Origin: Pandoraea captiosa
GTDB lineage: Bacteria > Pseudomonadota > Gammaproteobacteria > Burkholderiales > Burkholderiaceae
Length of the DNA: 64,000 bases
NCBI RefSeq assembly: GCF_902459775.1
Contig: NZ_CABPSQ010000002.1
Coordinates: 1 to 64,000, forward strand
Direction of reading: 5' to 3'
A program made the position numbers and the translations under genes. The notes beneath the pieces are model-generated. The model did no database searches. It was not told the DNA's origin and was given only the letters and a program-made list of their open reading frames with translations. Position 1 is the first letter of the stretch, and each line of letters opens with the position of its first letter. This document shows positions 1-8,888 of this stretch, one piece after another.

Positions 1-273
1 GAGTTTGCGACGCTCGCTATGACGCAGCACACCCGACGTCTCCACGATGAACGTGCAGATGCCCATCGCCACGAGCAGCCAGCTCGTGAGCGGAAACTTC
101 TGGGTCTGGAGTGCCGCTAGCGTGAGCGCGCCATACGACACGAACTCGCCCTGCGGAATGAAGATGACGCGGGTGACGGAGAACACCAGCACGAGCGCCA
201 ATGCCAACAAGGCATAAATCGCACCCGTGGTGATGCCGTCCTGCGCCAGGATGGCTGCAATCGAAAGATCCAT
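1..273 (-). CDS. Liv-type ABC transporter permease, N-terminal part (LivH family), cut by window edge
   Basis: Only the first 91 codons lie in the window. The protein starts MDLSIAAILAQDGITTGAIY and continues through a hydrophobic helix (ALLALALVLVFSVTRVIF) into IPQGEFVSYGALTLAAL. This is the typical opening of LivH-type inner-membrane permeases of branched-chain or aromatic amino acid ABC importers, where the 'GEF/GAF' turn follows TM1. The ATG is preceded by GAGAGGAG. The gene is on the same strand as the HpaR-like regulator and the Liv-type binding protein upstream, so these probably form one uptake locus whose remaining permease and ATPase genes lie beyond the left edge. The substrate cannot be told from this fragment. 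Confidence 0.85.
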   Translation of the reverse strand, partial: MDLSIAAILAQDGITTGAIYALLALALVLVFSVTRVIFIPQGEFVSYGALTLAALQTQKFPLTSWLLVAMGICTFIVETSGVLRHSERRKL

Positions 274-542
274 GCTCCTCTCACTTCGTTTGAGTACTTC
301 TTGAACCGGCTGGCGAGACAGCCGGTGTGATGCACGGTGCGGCGCGCTGCCGCCCCGTTCCCCTTCACATCGACACACCCGCACATCCCCGTGCGGCAGT
401 GCAGCGAATTATGAATTGTATAAATCGTTATGCATTGGTAAAACCCGGGTGACTACTGAGACGGCGAAGTCCGGTCTCCACTGACCTCGCCATCTCACTC
501 CCTTCTCACTCGCTTCTCATCCCCTTCTTGCCCCCGACCGGC

Positions 543-1040
543 TCAGGCCGCCTTGCGGCGGCGGCGCGGCTTGGTCGGCAGCGATGGCGCTTCGGCCAGC
601 ACTTCCGCAGGCAGCGCCTCACGTACGACGTCGAGCAACCGGTAGATTTCGGCGAGTGTGTCGCGCCCGACCTTGTCTTCCAGATAGCGATACCGCTCCT
701 CGACCAGCGGCCCGAGCTTCTTGCACAGGGCACGGCTCGACGGCGTGAGCGACACCATCACCCGGCGCTGATCGGCGGCCACCCGGCGGCGCATGATGAG
801 ACCGGACGCCTCCATGCGTTCGAGCATGCCGGAGAGACTGGGGCTCAGAATGCAGCACTCACGCGCGACCTGCCCGATTTCCATTTCCCCGGATTCGCTA
901 TCGTTGACGGCCCGTATGACACGCCATTGTTGTTCCGTGATGTCGTAGCAATTGAGCAAGGGGCGAAAAAGCCCCATTACCGCTTCGCGCGATTGCAGCA
1001 ACACCAGAGATAGGTTGCGGTGTTCGAATTCACCCGTCAT
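543..1040 (-). CDS. hpaR: MarR-family regulator, HpaR-like
   Basis: This 165-residue winged-helix protein has the features of HpaR, the repressor of homoprotocatechuate (4-hydroxyphenylacetate) degradation: an N-terminal RNLSLVLLQSREAVMGLFRP helix, then LTEQQWRVIRAV-like DITEQQWRVIRAV, a recognition region CCILSPSLSGMLERMEASGL and a wing with RRRVAADQRRVMVSLT. The C-terminus is a basic tail (KPRRRRKAA). It sits between a Liv-type binding protein gene upstream and a Liv-type permease gene downstream, all on the minus strand. In Burkholderiales such regulators usually control nearby aromatic acid transport or catabolism. The family assignment is strong. The exact inducer and the symbol are inferred, because no hpa catabolic genes are visible here. 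Confidence 0.8.
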   Translation of the reverse strand: MTGEFEHRNLSLVLLQSREAVMGLFRPLLNCYDITEQQWRVIRAVNDSESGEMEIGQVARECCILSPSLSGMLERMEASGLIMRRRVAADQRRVMVSLTPSSRALCKKLGPLVEERYRYLEDKVGRDTLAEIYRLLDVVREALPAEVLAEAPSLPTKPRRRRKAA

Positions 1041-1173
1041 GGATTTACGCTCGAAAGGATCGGCCGTTCAGCCCCCCGGCTGCGGCGATCAGGTTGGGAC
1101 AATGCGGCCTCTCATGTGCCGCTCGCAAATGCATGTCCTGCCGTCTCTTTGCGATGCGCGAAACTACCACGCT

Positions 1174-1200
1174 TAAAAAAAACGGGCGCGAACGCCCGTT
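1174..1200 (-). terminator. Rho-independent terminator after the Liv-type binding protein gene
   Basis: An 8-bp stem (AACGGGCG/CGCCCGTT) with a CGAA loop is followed on the minus strand by eight T residues. It lies about 100 bp past the stop of the binding protein gene and before the MarR gene, so the regulator probably has its own promoter. Confidence 0.75.
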
Positions 1201-1297
1201 CTTTCGGCCCGGCTGGTCAAACCGGACATCGATACCGCAATGACTTCTGATGTGACAGCGGGGCATGCCTGCATGCTATAGGCAGCCCCGACGCGCA

Positions 1298-2443
1298 TCA
1301 GTTCGCCAATTTCCACTTGCCGTCGACGATTTGCACCATCACACGCGAGCGCTGATCCAGACCGTTGTGGTCGTTCTTGCTCATGTTGAAGATACCGGCG
1401 GTGCCCGGCATGTCCTTCACGCCTTCCAGCGCGTCGCGCAGGGCTGCGCGGAACTCTGCGGTGCCCGGCTTGGCCTTCTTCAGCGCGACCGGAATCGCCT
1501 TTTGCAGCAGCAGACCGCCGTCCCAGGCGTGGCCACCGAAGGTCGAGATCGAGCCGGCGCCATAGGCCTTTTCATAAGCCGCCTTGTAAGCAGCCGCCGA
1601 CTTCTTCACCGGATTGTCGTTCGGCAGTTGCTCGACGACGAGCAGCGGGCCAGCCGGCAAGTAGGTTCCTTCGCAGTCCTTACCGCAAACGCGCAGGAAG
1701 TCGTTGTTCGCCACGCCGTGGGTCTGATACAGCTTGCCCTTGTAGCCGCGCTCCTTGAGCGTGCGTTGCGGCAGTGCTGCCGGCGTGCCCGAACCGGCGA
1801 TCAGCACGGCGTCCGGGTTCTCGCCCATGATCTTCAGCGCCTGACCGGTGACGGACGTATCTGCGCGATTGAAGCGCTCGTTCGCCACGATCTTGATCTT
1901 GTTCAGGTCTGCGGCCTTCTGGAACTCCTTGTACCAGCCTTCGCCGTAGGCATCCGAGAAGCCGATGAATGCGGCCGTTTTCACGCCGCTGTCAGCCATG
2001 TGCTTCGCGATAGCGGTCGCCATCAGAATGTCGTTTTGCGGGGTCTTGAAGGCCCACGTGCGCTTGGCGTCCATCGGTTCGACGATAGCGGCACCGGCGG
2101 CCATCGAAATCACCGGGGTCTGCGTCTCCGCCGCCACGTCGACCATGGCCAGCGAGTTCGGCGTGACGGTCGAGCCGAGCACGGCGTCGACATGGTCTTC
2201 GCTGATCAGCTTGCGCATGTTCTTGACGGCCGTCGTCGTGTCGGTCGCGTCGTCCAGCACGATGTACTGCACCGATTGGCCGTCGATCGTCTTCGGCATC
2301 AGCGCAATCGTGTTCTTCTCGGGGATGCCCAGCGAAGCCGCCGGGCCGGTCGCCGACAGCGACACGCCAATCTTCACCTGAGCGTTCGCAACGCCCGCGA
2401 CGAGCATCATGGCCGATGCCATGCACAGCAACTTCAGTTTCAT
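1298..2443 (-). CDS. Liv-type ABC transporter periplasmic substrate-binding protein
   Basis: The protein is 381 residues. It has a signal peptide (MKLKLLCMASAMMLVAGVANA, cleavage after ANA), then the Leu/Ile/Val-binding fold start VKIGVSLSATGPAASLG and the middle-domain signature GFSDAYGEGWYKEF. It is a type-I periplasmic binding protein of the Liv/amide/aromatic group. The ATG was chosen because GAGGAG lies 7 bases upstream and the signal peptide follows directly; the reading frame stays open far upstream, but that part has no signal peptide or homology-like character. The pairing with the HpaR-like gene and a Liv-type permease downstream suggests uptake of an aromatic acid or amino acid rather than a housekeeping Liv role. 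The ligand is unknown. Confidence 0.9.
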   Translation of the reverse strand: MKLKLLCMASAMMLVAGVANAQVKIGVSLSATGPAASLGIPEKNTIALMPKTIDGQSVQYIVLDDATDTTTAVKNMRKLISEDHVDAVLGSTVTPNSLAMVDVAAETQTPVISMAAGAAIVEPMDAKRTWAFKTPQNDILMATAIAKHMADSGVKTAAFIGFSDAYGEGWYKEFQKAADLNKIKIVANERFNRADTSVTGQALKIMGENPDAVLIAGSGTPAALPQRTLKERGYKGKLYQTHGVANNDFLRVCGKDCEGTYLPAGPLLVVEQLPNDNPVKKSAAAYKAAYEKAYGAGSISTFGGHAWDGGLLLQKAIPVALKKAKPGTAEFRAALRDALEGVKDMPGTAGIFNMSKNDHNGLDQRSRVMVQIVDGKWKLAN

Positions 2444-2613
2444 TTGGGTCTCCTCACAAAAATTTCGAATTCGTTTTTTTACATTAACCGACCGCGCAGT
2501 CGGTAAATCGACGCCCATCTTACGGGCACCGATGCCAGTTCGTAAAGTGCGGTTTCCCCACGTGTGGCATCCACCACAGCGGGCCGCCCCCGATGATGCC
2601 CGATCTTGCGTGA

Positions 2614-3396
2614 TCAGCCACGCAAAAAGGCGTCGTAGCCCGTCTTCACGATCAACACCGCGAGCACGCCGAGGAACATGCGCCGCACGAAGCCCACGCC
2701 ATGCTTGAGCGCGAGACGGCTGCCGACCAGACTGCCCAGGACGTTCATCACCGCCATGCCCGCCCCGACCTGCCACCACACGTGTCCGCCCATGCCGAAC
2801 AGCAGCAGGGCCGCCAGGTTGGTCGCCACGTTCACGATCTTCGACGACGCGGACGCGTTCACGAAATCCTGACCGAACAGGCGGACAAACAGGAACACCA
2901 GGAAGCTGCCCGTGCCCGGGCCGAAGAAACCGTCGTAAAAGCCGATGGCGCCGCCCACGGCGATCGCCATGAGGGTCACCCCGCTGCTGCCCCTCACAGG
3001 GGCGTGCACCGTCCCGAAATCCTTCTTGCGCAGCGTGTAGACCGCCACGGCCACCAGCACGAACGGCAACAGCTTGCGCAGCATGTCGGCTGGCACGTGC
3101 GTGACGGCATAGGCACCGCAGAAAGAGAAGACGAATGCCGCGAGCGTGGCGGGCAGAAGGATGGCCCAGCGCAGTTGAATGCCGCGCGCATAACGCAGCG
3201 CGGCAGAGGCCGTGCCCCAGATACCCGCCATCTTGTTGGTGCCGAACAGCAGCGGCGGCGCGGCATTGGGAAAGACGGCGAACAGCGTCGGCACAGCAAT
3301 CAGCCCGCCACCACCGACCACGGCATCGACCAGACCGGCCAGAAATGCGCCACCGGCGAGCATCAGCAAATCGGTCAGCGCCCAACTCGTCAACAT
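2614..3396 (-). CDS. TauE/SafE (TSUP) family membrane permease
   Basis: This 260-residue protein is almost entirely hydrophobic, with about eight predicted membrane segments. It carries the two TSUP half-motifs: GAFLAGLVDAVVGGGGLIAVP near the N-terminus and GGAIGFYDGFFGPGTGSF in the second half. TSUP proteins move sulfite, sulfoacetate or other small organic anions across the inner membrane. The ATG giving MLTSWALTDLL was chosen because it begins just before TM1; an in-frame start 45 bases further upstream would add a Cys-rich tail with no family counterpart. It lies upstream of, and co-directional with, the Liv-type binding protein gene, 170 bp away. The substrate is not known. Confidence 0.88.
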   Translation of the reverse strand: MLTSWALTDLLMLAGGAFLAGLVDAVVGGGGLIAVPTLFAVFPNAAPPLLFGTNKMAGIWGTASAALRYARGIQLRWAILLPATLAAFVFSFCGAYAVTHVPADMLRKLLPFVLVAVAVYTLRKKDFGTVHAPVRGSSGVTLMAIAVGGAIGFYDGFFGPGTGSFLVFLFVRLFGQDFVNASASSKIVNVATNLAALLLFGMGGHVWWQVGAGMAVMNVLGSLVGSRLALKHGVGFVRRMFLGVLAVLIVKTGYDAFLRG

Positions 3397-4055
3397 ACAT
3401 TCCCCATACAAGGCGCTCGCGCCACACAGGCATTTCCGCACATTGCGGACCGCCAGACGAAAACGGCGAGCATAGCGCTTTTATTGCGCATTGCGCGTAC
3501 ATGAAGGGGTGAATTCTCGCGACATGGCGAAATCGCCGCCCGAATAGACGAATCGGCGCGGCAACGATGCGAGTTTGACGGGGAAATGCGAGCGAACCGT
3601 ATGGGGCAGCGTGATCGCAGAAATGGCGAATATGGCGGAAACTGCGGAAATTGCGGGACGCCGGTCGGTCGGCATGTGATCGCTTCGCCGGGTGCGAAGG
3701 TACGAAGGTACGAAGGCGCGAAGCACAATATAAAAAGCGCTGTTGGAGTCTGCTCCAACAGCGCTTTCTTTTTTGGCGGTGCGCGTTATCGCGCTTGTTG
3801 TCTCCTCGTTCCTCGCCCCTATATCCTGCCGTGACGCGAACTGAGAGAGAGAATAAAGGAGCACCCAATGCACCACAAGTCAGCATTTACCCCTACAAAT
3901 TAGGTTTTTTCTGACATTCGTGCGCCAGGGTGATGAGCGGATGCCCCACACCGGTGCATCCGCCATGCGTCAGCGCCTGCCCGGACATCCCCCCATCTCC
4001 CCTCTGCCCCGTTTCGCCGGGCGCTTGCGGCGTTGTTCGAACGCCGATGCCATGC
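3397..4055. other. Gene-free 659-bp stretch with an 8-bp tandem repeat and a terminator
   Basis: No convincing reading frame is present; the ORFs that exist have no family character or ribosome binding site. From about 3694 to 3722 an 8-bp unit (CGAAGGTA) is repeated roughly three times with drift. The strong hairpin at 3734-3767 ends the liv operon transcript. The promoter of the TSUP gene must lie in the left part. Confidence 0.6.
3732..3767 (-). terminator. Strong rho-independent terminator of the liv operon (possibly bidirectional)
   Basis: A perfect 15-bp stem with a four-base loop (TCTG or its complement) is flanked by T-runs on both strands (CTTTCTTTTTT on plus, TTTTTATATT on minus). 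It lies about 290 bp beyond the livM stop codon and before the TSUP gene. Confidence 0.85.
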
Positions 4056-5054
4056 CTACGACTGCTGCGACATCGTCCGGAAAAACCGGCTGCGCGCCGT
4101 AAGCTCACCGACCAGCCCGCGCCGGAACGAGAGCACACAGATGATGAAGATCGCACCGATCACGATGGTGACCGACTCGCCGAGCGTCTGGAACCACGTG
4201 ACACCGGTGGCCGTTGCAAGCCAGGAGCCGATATCGCCGAGCTTGTTTTCCAGCACGATGATCACCACCGCCCCCACGACCGGTCCGAGCATCGTCCCGA
4301 GACCGCCGACAAGGGTCATCAGAATCACCATGCCCGACATCGTCCAGTGAACGTCGGTGAGCGTCTCGAAGCCGAGCACGACCGTCTTGGTCGAGCCCGC
4401 GAGCGCGGCCAGCGTGGCCGAGAGCACGAAGGCGAGCAGCTTGAACCGATCGACGTCGTACCCCAGCGAGATGGCGCGCGGCTCGTTTTCCTTGATCGCC
4501 TTGAGCACCTGACCGAACGGCGAATGCACGATACGCATGATGAGCAGGAACCCCGCCGCGCAGATCGCAAGCACCACGTAATACAGCGTGAGATCCGAGT
4601 CGAGCGGCAGCACGCCGAAAAGTGAGCCGCGCGGCACACCTTGCAGGCCATCTTCGCCGCCGGTGAACGGCGCTTGCAGACAGAAGAAATAAAGCATCTG
4701 TGCGAGCGCCAGCGTAATCATCGCGAAGTAAATGCCCTGGCGGCGAATCGCGAGCAAGCCGATCACCAGCCCCAGGACAGCGCCCGCGATCACGCCCGCC
4801 AGAATCCCGACTTCCGGCGTGAATCCAAGATTGCGAATCGCGTACCCCGTGATGTAACCGGCGCTACCGAAAAACGCCGCATGTCCGAACGACAGCAGCC
4901 CGGTAAAGCCCAGCAGCAGATTGAACGCGCACGCGAAGAGCGCAAAGCACAGCACCTTCATGACGAAGACCGGATACGCGCCGGCGAACGGCGCGACGAT
5001 CAGCGCAAGAAGCAGCAGGGAATACAGCACGCGTTGTGGCATCTGTTGTTGCAT
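4056..5054 (-). CDS. livM: Branched-chain amino acid ABC transporter permease LivM
   Basis: This is a 332-residue inner-membrane permease of the LivM type. It shows the family landmarks in order: an N-terminal membrane segment, LLGFTGLLSFGHAAFFG, GYAIRNLG, the RRQGIYFAMITLALAQM helix, and the EAA-like coupling loop KAIKENEPRAISLGYDVDRFK. With LivH it forms the channel energised by LivG and LivF. The ATG encoding MQQQMPQRVLYSLLLL has AGGGG upstream and begins 11 bases after the livH stop, so the two are co-transcribed and probably translationally linked. It is the last gene of the liv operon and is followed by a strong terminator. Confidence 0.95.
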   Translation of the reverse strand: MQQQMPQRVLYSLLLLALIVAPFAGAYPVFVMKVLCFALFACAFNLLLGFTGLLSFGHAAFFGSAGYITGYAIRNLGFTPEVGILAGVIAGAVLGLVIGLLAIRRQGIYFAMITLALAQMLYFFCLQAPFTGGEDGLQGVPRGSLFGVLPLDSDLTLYYVVLAICAAGFLLIMRIVHSPFGQVLKAIKENEPRAISLGYDVDRFKLLAFVLSATLAALAGSTKTVVLGFETLTDVHWTMSGMVILMTLVGGLGTMLGPVVGAVVIIVLENKLGDIGSWLATATGVTWFQTLGESVTIVIGAIFIICVLSFRRGLVGELTARSRFFRTMSQQS

Positions 5055-5065
5055 TGTTCCGCCCC

Positions 5066-5950
5066 TTACTTTTGTTTGCCGAACAGCCCAGCCGGGCGCA
5101 GCAGCAACACGATCACCATGATGAAGAACACCACGGTCGCCGAGGCTTCCGGGTAGAACACCTTGGTGAAACCTTCGATCACACCGAGCATCAGCCCCGT
5201 GACGATCGAGCCCATGATCGAGCCCATGCCACCGATCACGACCACCGCAAACACGGTGATGATCATCGATTGCCCCATCAACGGCGAAATCTGGATGACC
5301 GGTGCAGCCAGCACGCCGGCGAACGCGGCGAGCGCAACACCGAAGCCATACGTGAGCGTGATCATGAGGGGGACGTTCACGCCGAACGCTTCCACGAGCT
5401 TCGGATTTTCCGTGCCTGCCCGCAGATACGCACCGATCTTCGTCTTCTCGATGATGAACCACGTCACGAAGCAGATGACGAGCGACGCCACCACCACCCA
5501 GGCGCGATAGTTCGGCATGAACATGAAGCCGAGGTTGGTTGCGCCGGACAGCGCTTCAGGCGCATCGAACGGCTGGCCGGACACGCCGTAGATCGAGCGG
5601 AACACGCCTTCGAGCACGAGCGTGATGCCGAACGTCAGCAAAAGACCGTACAAATGATCGAGCTTGTAGATCCAGCGCAGCATGGTGCGCTCGATCACGA
5701 TGCCGATGACACCCACGACAACGGGGGCGAGAATCAGCATGACCCAGTAATTGAGGCCGAGATAGTTGCCGCCCATCCAGGCGAGCATGGCACCCAGCAT
5801 GAACAACGCGCCGTGCGCGAAATTGATCACGTTGAGCAGACCGAAAATCACTGCCAGGCCGAGACTCAGCATGGCGTAGAACGAGCCGTTCACGAGTCCC
5901 AGCAGCAGTTGGCTCAACAGCGCTGGCAGGGGGATGCCGAGGAATTCCAT
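5066..5950 (-). CDS. livH: Branched-chain amino acid ABC transporter permease LivH
   Basis: This 294-residue permease has the classic LivH start (LSQLLLGLVNGSFYAMLSLG, then NVINFAHGALFMLGAML) and the coupling loop RAGTENPKLVEAFGVNVPLM. The ATG at the MEFLGIPLPALL start was preferred over an in-frame GTG 39 bases upstream because it matches the length usual for LivH. It partners with LivM in the membrane channel. It lies 100 bp downstream of livK and 11 bp upstream of livM, within the minus-strand operon livG-livF-livK-livH-livM. Confidence 0.95.
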   Translation of the reverse strand: MEFLGIPLPALLSQLLLGLVNGSFYAMLSLGLAVIFGLLNVINFAHGALFMLGAMLAWMGGNYLGLNYWVMLILAPVVVGVIGIVIERTMLRWIYKLDHLYGLLLTFGITLVLEGVFRSIYGVSGQPFDAPEALSGATNLGFMFMPNYRAWVVVASLVICFVTWFIIEKTKIGAYLRAGTENPKLVEAFGVNVPLMITLTYGFGVALAAFAGVLAAPVIQISPLMGQSMIITVFAVVVIGGMGSIMGSIVTGLMLGVIEGFTKVFYPEASATVVFFIMVIVLLLRPAGLFGKQK

Positions 5951-6050
5951 CGAAATCGATTCTCTGGGAGAAAGGTCGCGACGGGACACGCGTCCCGCCG
6001 CTATCAGTGCATCGCTTACGTGTTTTTGCTAAACGCTGACGCTACTGCGC

Positions 6051-7250
6051 TTACTTGAGCTTGCAGGTCGATTCGGCTTCGGTAGTGAAGGCCTTGTCGC
6101 CCGGAATCGTGGCGACCACCTTGTAGTAGTCCCACGGCTCCTTCGATTCCTTCTTCGACTTGACCTGCATCAGGTACATGTCGTGGACCATCGTGCCGTC
6201 CTTGCGGATGTAACCCTTGCTGAACATGTCATCGATCTTGATCTTGCGAAGCTGCTCCATGACCTTGTCGGCATCCGTGGTGCCGGCCGCCTGAACGGCC
6301 TTCAGGTAAGTGGTCGTGGCCGAGTAGTCACCGGCTTGCAGGCTCGACGGCATCTTCTTCATCTTGTCGAAGTAACGCTTGGCGAAAGCGCGCGTCTTCT
6401 CGTCCTTGTCCCAGTACCAGCTGTCGGTCAGGTACATGCCTTCGGTGTTGTCCAGACCCAGCGAGTGAATGTCGTTGATGAACACCAGCAGGCCGGCGAT
6501 CTGCATCTTGCCCTTGATCCCGAATTCCTTCGCCGCCTTAATCGCGTTGATCGTGTCGCCGCCGGCGTTGGCCAGGCCGAGCACCTGCGCCTTGGAGTTA
6601 CCGGCCTGCAGCAGATACGACGAGAAGTCCGACGCCGAGAGCGGGTGGCGCACCTGCCCCACCACCGTGCCGCCGTTGGCCTTGACCACGTCGGCCGTCG
6701 ACTTCTCGAGCGCATGACCGAACGCGTAGTCGGCCGTCAGGAAGAACCACGATTTGCCGCCCGCCTTCACCACGGCCGAGCCCGTGCCGCGCGCGAGCGC
6801 CACGGTGTCATAGGCGTAGTGCACGCCGTACGGTTGGCACTGGTCGTTGGTCAGCGCGTCGGAGCCTGCGCCCACGTTGATGTAGACCTTCTTCTTCTCG
6901 GCCGAGACCTTGTTCATCGCAAGGCCGGTGCCTGAGTTGGTGCCGCCGATGAGCATGTCCACGCCGCCGCGGTCGAACCATTCGCGCGCCTTCGACGCCG
7001 CGACGTCCGCCTTGTTCTGGTGGTCGGCCGTCACCAGTTCGACCGGCTTGCCGAGCACCTTGCCGCCGAAGTCGGCAATCGCCATCTTGATGGCTTCCGC
7101 GCCGCCCTGACCGTCGATGTCGGTGTACAGGCCCGACATATCGGTGATGAAACCGATCTTCACCGTGTTGCCATCGGCATGGGCCTGCGAGGCCATTGCC
7201 GCAAAACCGAACGCAGCCGCAACGGCCAACGCCTTCATTCGCATCGTCAT
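6051..7250 (-). CDS. livK: Branched-chain amino acid ABC transporter substrate-binding protein LivK
   Basis: The protein is 399 residues. It has a signal peptide (MTMRMKALAVAAAFGFAAMASQAHA) followed by DGNTVKIGFITDMSGLYTDIDGQGG, the Leu/Ile/Val-binding fold. The ATG has AAGGAG six bases upstream and begins directly at the signal peptide. Phrases such as GGTNSGTGLAMNKVSAEKKKVYINVGAGSDALT and DYAFGHALE are typical of the betaproteobacterial Liv-like binding proteins annotated for branched-chain amino acids, amides or short fatty-acid-like ligands. It delivers ligand to LivHM. Ligand identity is by operon context only. Confidence 0.92.
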   Translation of the reverse strand: MTMRMKALAVAAAFGFAAMASQAHADGNTVKIGFITDMSGLYTDIDGQGGAEAIKMAIADFGGKVLGKPVELVTADHQNKADVAASKAREWFDRGGVDMLIGGTNSGTGLAMNKVSAEKKKVYINVGAGSDALTNDQCQPYGVHYAYDTVALARGTGSAVVKAGGKSWFFLTADYAFGHALEKSTADVVKANGGTVVGQVRHPLSASDFSSYLLQAGNSKAQVLGLANAGGDTINAIKAAKEFGIKGKMQIAGLLVFINDIHSLGLDNTEGMYLTDSWYWDKDEKTRAFAKRYFDKMKKMPSSLQAGDYSATTTYLKAVQAAGTTDADKVMEQLRKIKIDDMFSKGYIRKDGTMVHDMYLMQVKSKKESKEPWDYYKVVATIPGDKAFTTEAESTCKLK

Positions 7251-7320
7251 CTTCGTCTCCTTCGTGGATTTGATCGCCTGGGTCCATCGCCCGGCACGCG
7301 AACGCACCGGGTAGCTCACC

Positions 7321-8100
7321 TCATACGCCCAACAATTCGTGCAGCACCGGCATCTTCGTCTCCAGCTCCGGAGCGCCGAAGCGCTCCACGATCTTGCCGT
7401 GCTCCATCACATAGAAGCGATCGGCCAGCGGAGCCGCAAAACGGAAATTCTGTTCCACCATCACGATGGTGTAGCCACGCGCCTTGAGCGTGGTGATCAT
7501 GCGGGCCAATGTCTGCACGATCACCGGCGCAAGGCCTTCGGAGATTTCGTCGAGCAACAGCAGGTTCGCGCCGGTGCGCAAAATGCGCGCTACGGCCAGC
7601 ATCTGTTGCTCGCCGCCGGACAGGCGCGTGCCCTGGCTGTGGCGTCGCTCCTTGAGGTTCGGGAACATGTCGTAAATTTCTTCGAGCGACATGCCACGCC
7701 CGCCATCTTCGCGACGATTGCCGCTCATGCCGATATACGGCGGCAGCAACAGATTCTCTTCGCATGACAGGCTCGCGAAGATGCCGCGCTCCTCGGGGCA
7801 ATACCCCACGCCGTGGTGCGCGACCTTGTACGTCGGAAGATGAATGGTCTCTTCCCCCGCGATACGGATCGAGCCCTGACGCTGCCCCGTGAGTCCCATG
7901 ATCGCGCGCAGCGTGGTCGTGCGCCCCGCCCCGTTGCGACCGAGCAGCGTAACGACTTCGCCACGCCCGACCGTCAGATCCACCCCGTGCAGAATGTGCG
8001 ACTCGCCGTACCAGGCCTGAAGTCCTTCGACTTCCAGTGCGGGCACGCCTGCCCCGCCCTTGCCACGCTCGCCACCCTGGTTACCACCGTTTCCGTACAT
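7321..8100 (-). CDS. livF: Branched-chain amino acid ABC transporter ATP-binding protein LivF, Arg in Walker A
   Basis: This is a 259-residue ABC ATPase of the LivF type. Walker A is at residues 54-62 but reads GRNGAGRTT: the usual lysine is arginine (Arg60). The signature RLSGGEQQMLAVARIL, Walker B LLLLDEISEGLAPVI and the switch segment VMVEQNF are intact. The start is uncertain. An ATG at 8100 has AGGA six bases upstream; a GTG at 8112 overlaps the livG stop as GTGA and adds four residues. Either way livG and livF are translationally coupled. The glycine-rich residues 2-18 precede the ATPase fold. An Arg at this place is, from memory, not unknown in LivF proteins of Burkholderiales, so the gene is probably functional. 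Confidence 0.92.
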   Translation of the reverse strand: MYGNGGNQGGERGKGGAGVPALEVEGLQAWYGESHILHGVDLTVGRGEVVTLLGRNGAGRTTTLRAIMGLTGQRQGSIRIAGEETIHLPTYKVAHHGVGYCPEERGIFASLSCEENLLLPPYIGMSGNRREDGGRGMSLEEIYDMFPNLKERRHSQGTRLSGGEQQMLAVARILRTGANLLLLDEISEGLAPVIVQTLARMITTLKARGYTIVMVEQNFRFAAPLADRFYVMEHGKIVERFGAPELETKMPVLHELLGV

Positions 8101-8108
8101 AGACGTCC

Positions 8109-8888
8109 TCACCCGTGGGCTCCCTGCAATTCGCCGTCCGCTGTGCCCATATAGGCTTCCATCACCTGCGGATTCTTCGAGACTTCGTGATACGGCCCTT
8201 CGGCAAGCACTTCGCCGCGCTGAAGCACGGTGATCGTGTCGGAGATGCCGGCGATCACGTTCATGTTGTGCTCGACCATCAGAATCGTGCGGCCCGCCGA
8301 CACCTTCTTGATGAGCGCGGTGACACGATCGACGTCTTCGTGCCCCATGCCTTGCGTGGGCTCGTCGAGCAACATTAGTTCGGGTTCCATAGCAAGTGTG
8401 GTCGCGATTTCGAGCGCGCGCTTGCGGCCGTATGGCAGCTCCACGGTAAGCGTATGGGCGAATTCGGTAAGGCCGACTTCCGCGAGCAGTTCCATCGCAC
8501 GGGCGTCGAGTTGGCGCAGCGTGCGGCTGCTGCTCCAGAAGTGGAACGCGGTGCCGAGGTTGCGTTGCAAACCGATGCGCACGTTCTCGAGCACGCTCAG
8601 GTGCGGAAACACGGCGGAGATCTGGAACGAGCGGATGATGCCGCGGCGTGCGATTTGCGCGGGTGCTTCGCGGGTGATGTCTTCACCGTTGAACGTAATG
8701 GTCCCGGCGCTGGGCACGAGGAATTTCGTGAGCAGGTTGAAGCAGGTGGTCTTGCCGGCGCCGTTCGGGCCGATGAGGGCATGGATGGTGCCGCGCGCGA
8801 CGCGCAGGTCAACCCCATTGACGGCGGTGAAGCCGCGGAACTCCTTCGTGAGTCCGCGGGTTTCGAGAATGAAATCGTTGTTCGCCAT
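8109..8888 (-). CDS. livG: Branched-chain amino acid ABC transporter ATP-binding protein LivG
   Basis: This is a 259-residue ATPase of the LivG type. Walker A is GPNGAGKTT, the Q-loop region is IIRSFQISAVFPHLSV, and Walker B is LMLLDEPTQGMG with switch histidine VEHNMNV. The signature region reads ELPYGRKRALEIA, the LivG form of the ABC signature. It is the first gene of the liv operon and its stop overlaps the start of livF. The ATG was preferred; an in-frame GTG 12 bases upstream (8900) is an alternative, and both have an AGGA too close for an ideal ribosome binding site. Confidence 0.93.
   Translation of the reverse strand: MANNDFILETRGLTKEFRGFTAVNGVDLRVARGTIHALIGPNGAGKTTCFNLLTKFLVPSAGTITFNGEDITREAPAQIARRGIIRSFQISAVFPHLSVLENVRIGLQRNLGTAFHFWSSSRTLRQLDARAMELLAEVGLTEFAHTLTVELPYGRKRALEIATTLAMEPELMLLDEPTQGMGHEDVDRVTALIKKVSAGRTILMVEHNMNVIAGISDTITVLQRGEVLAEGPYHEVSKNPQVMEAYMGTADGELQGAHG

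Noticed and set aside
1265-2506. Long antisense frames opposite many genes, for example opposite the Liv-type binding protein
   Set aside because: High-GC genes commonly leave the opposite strand open; these frames are His/Arg-rich and show no family motifs.
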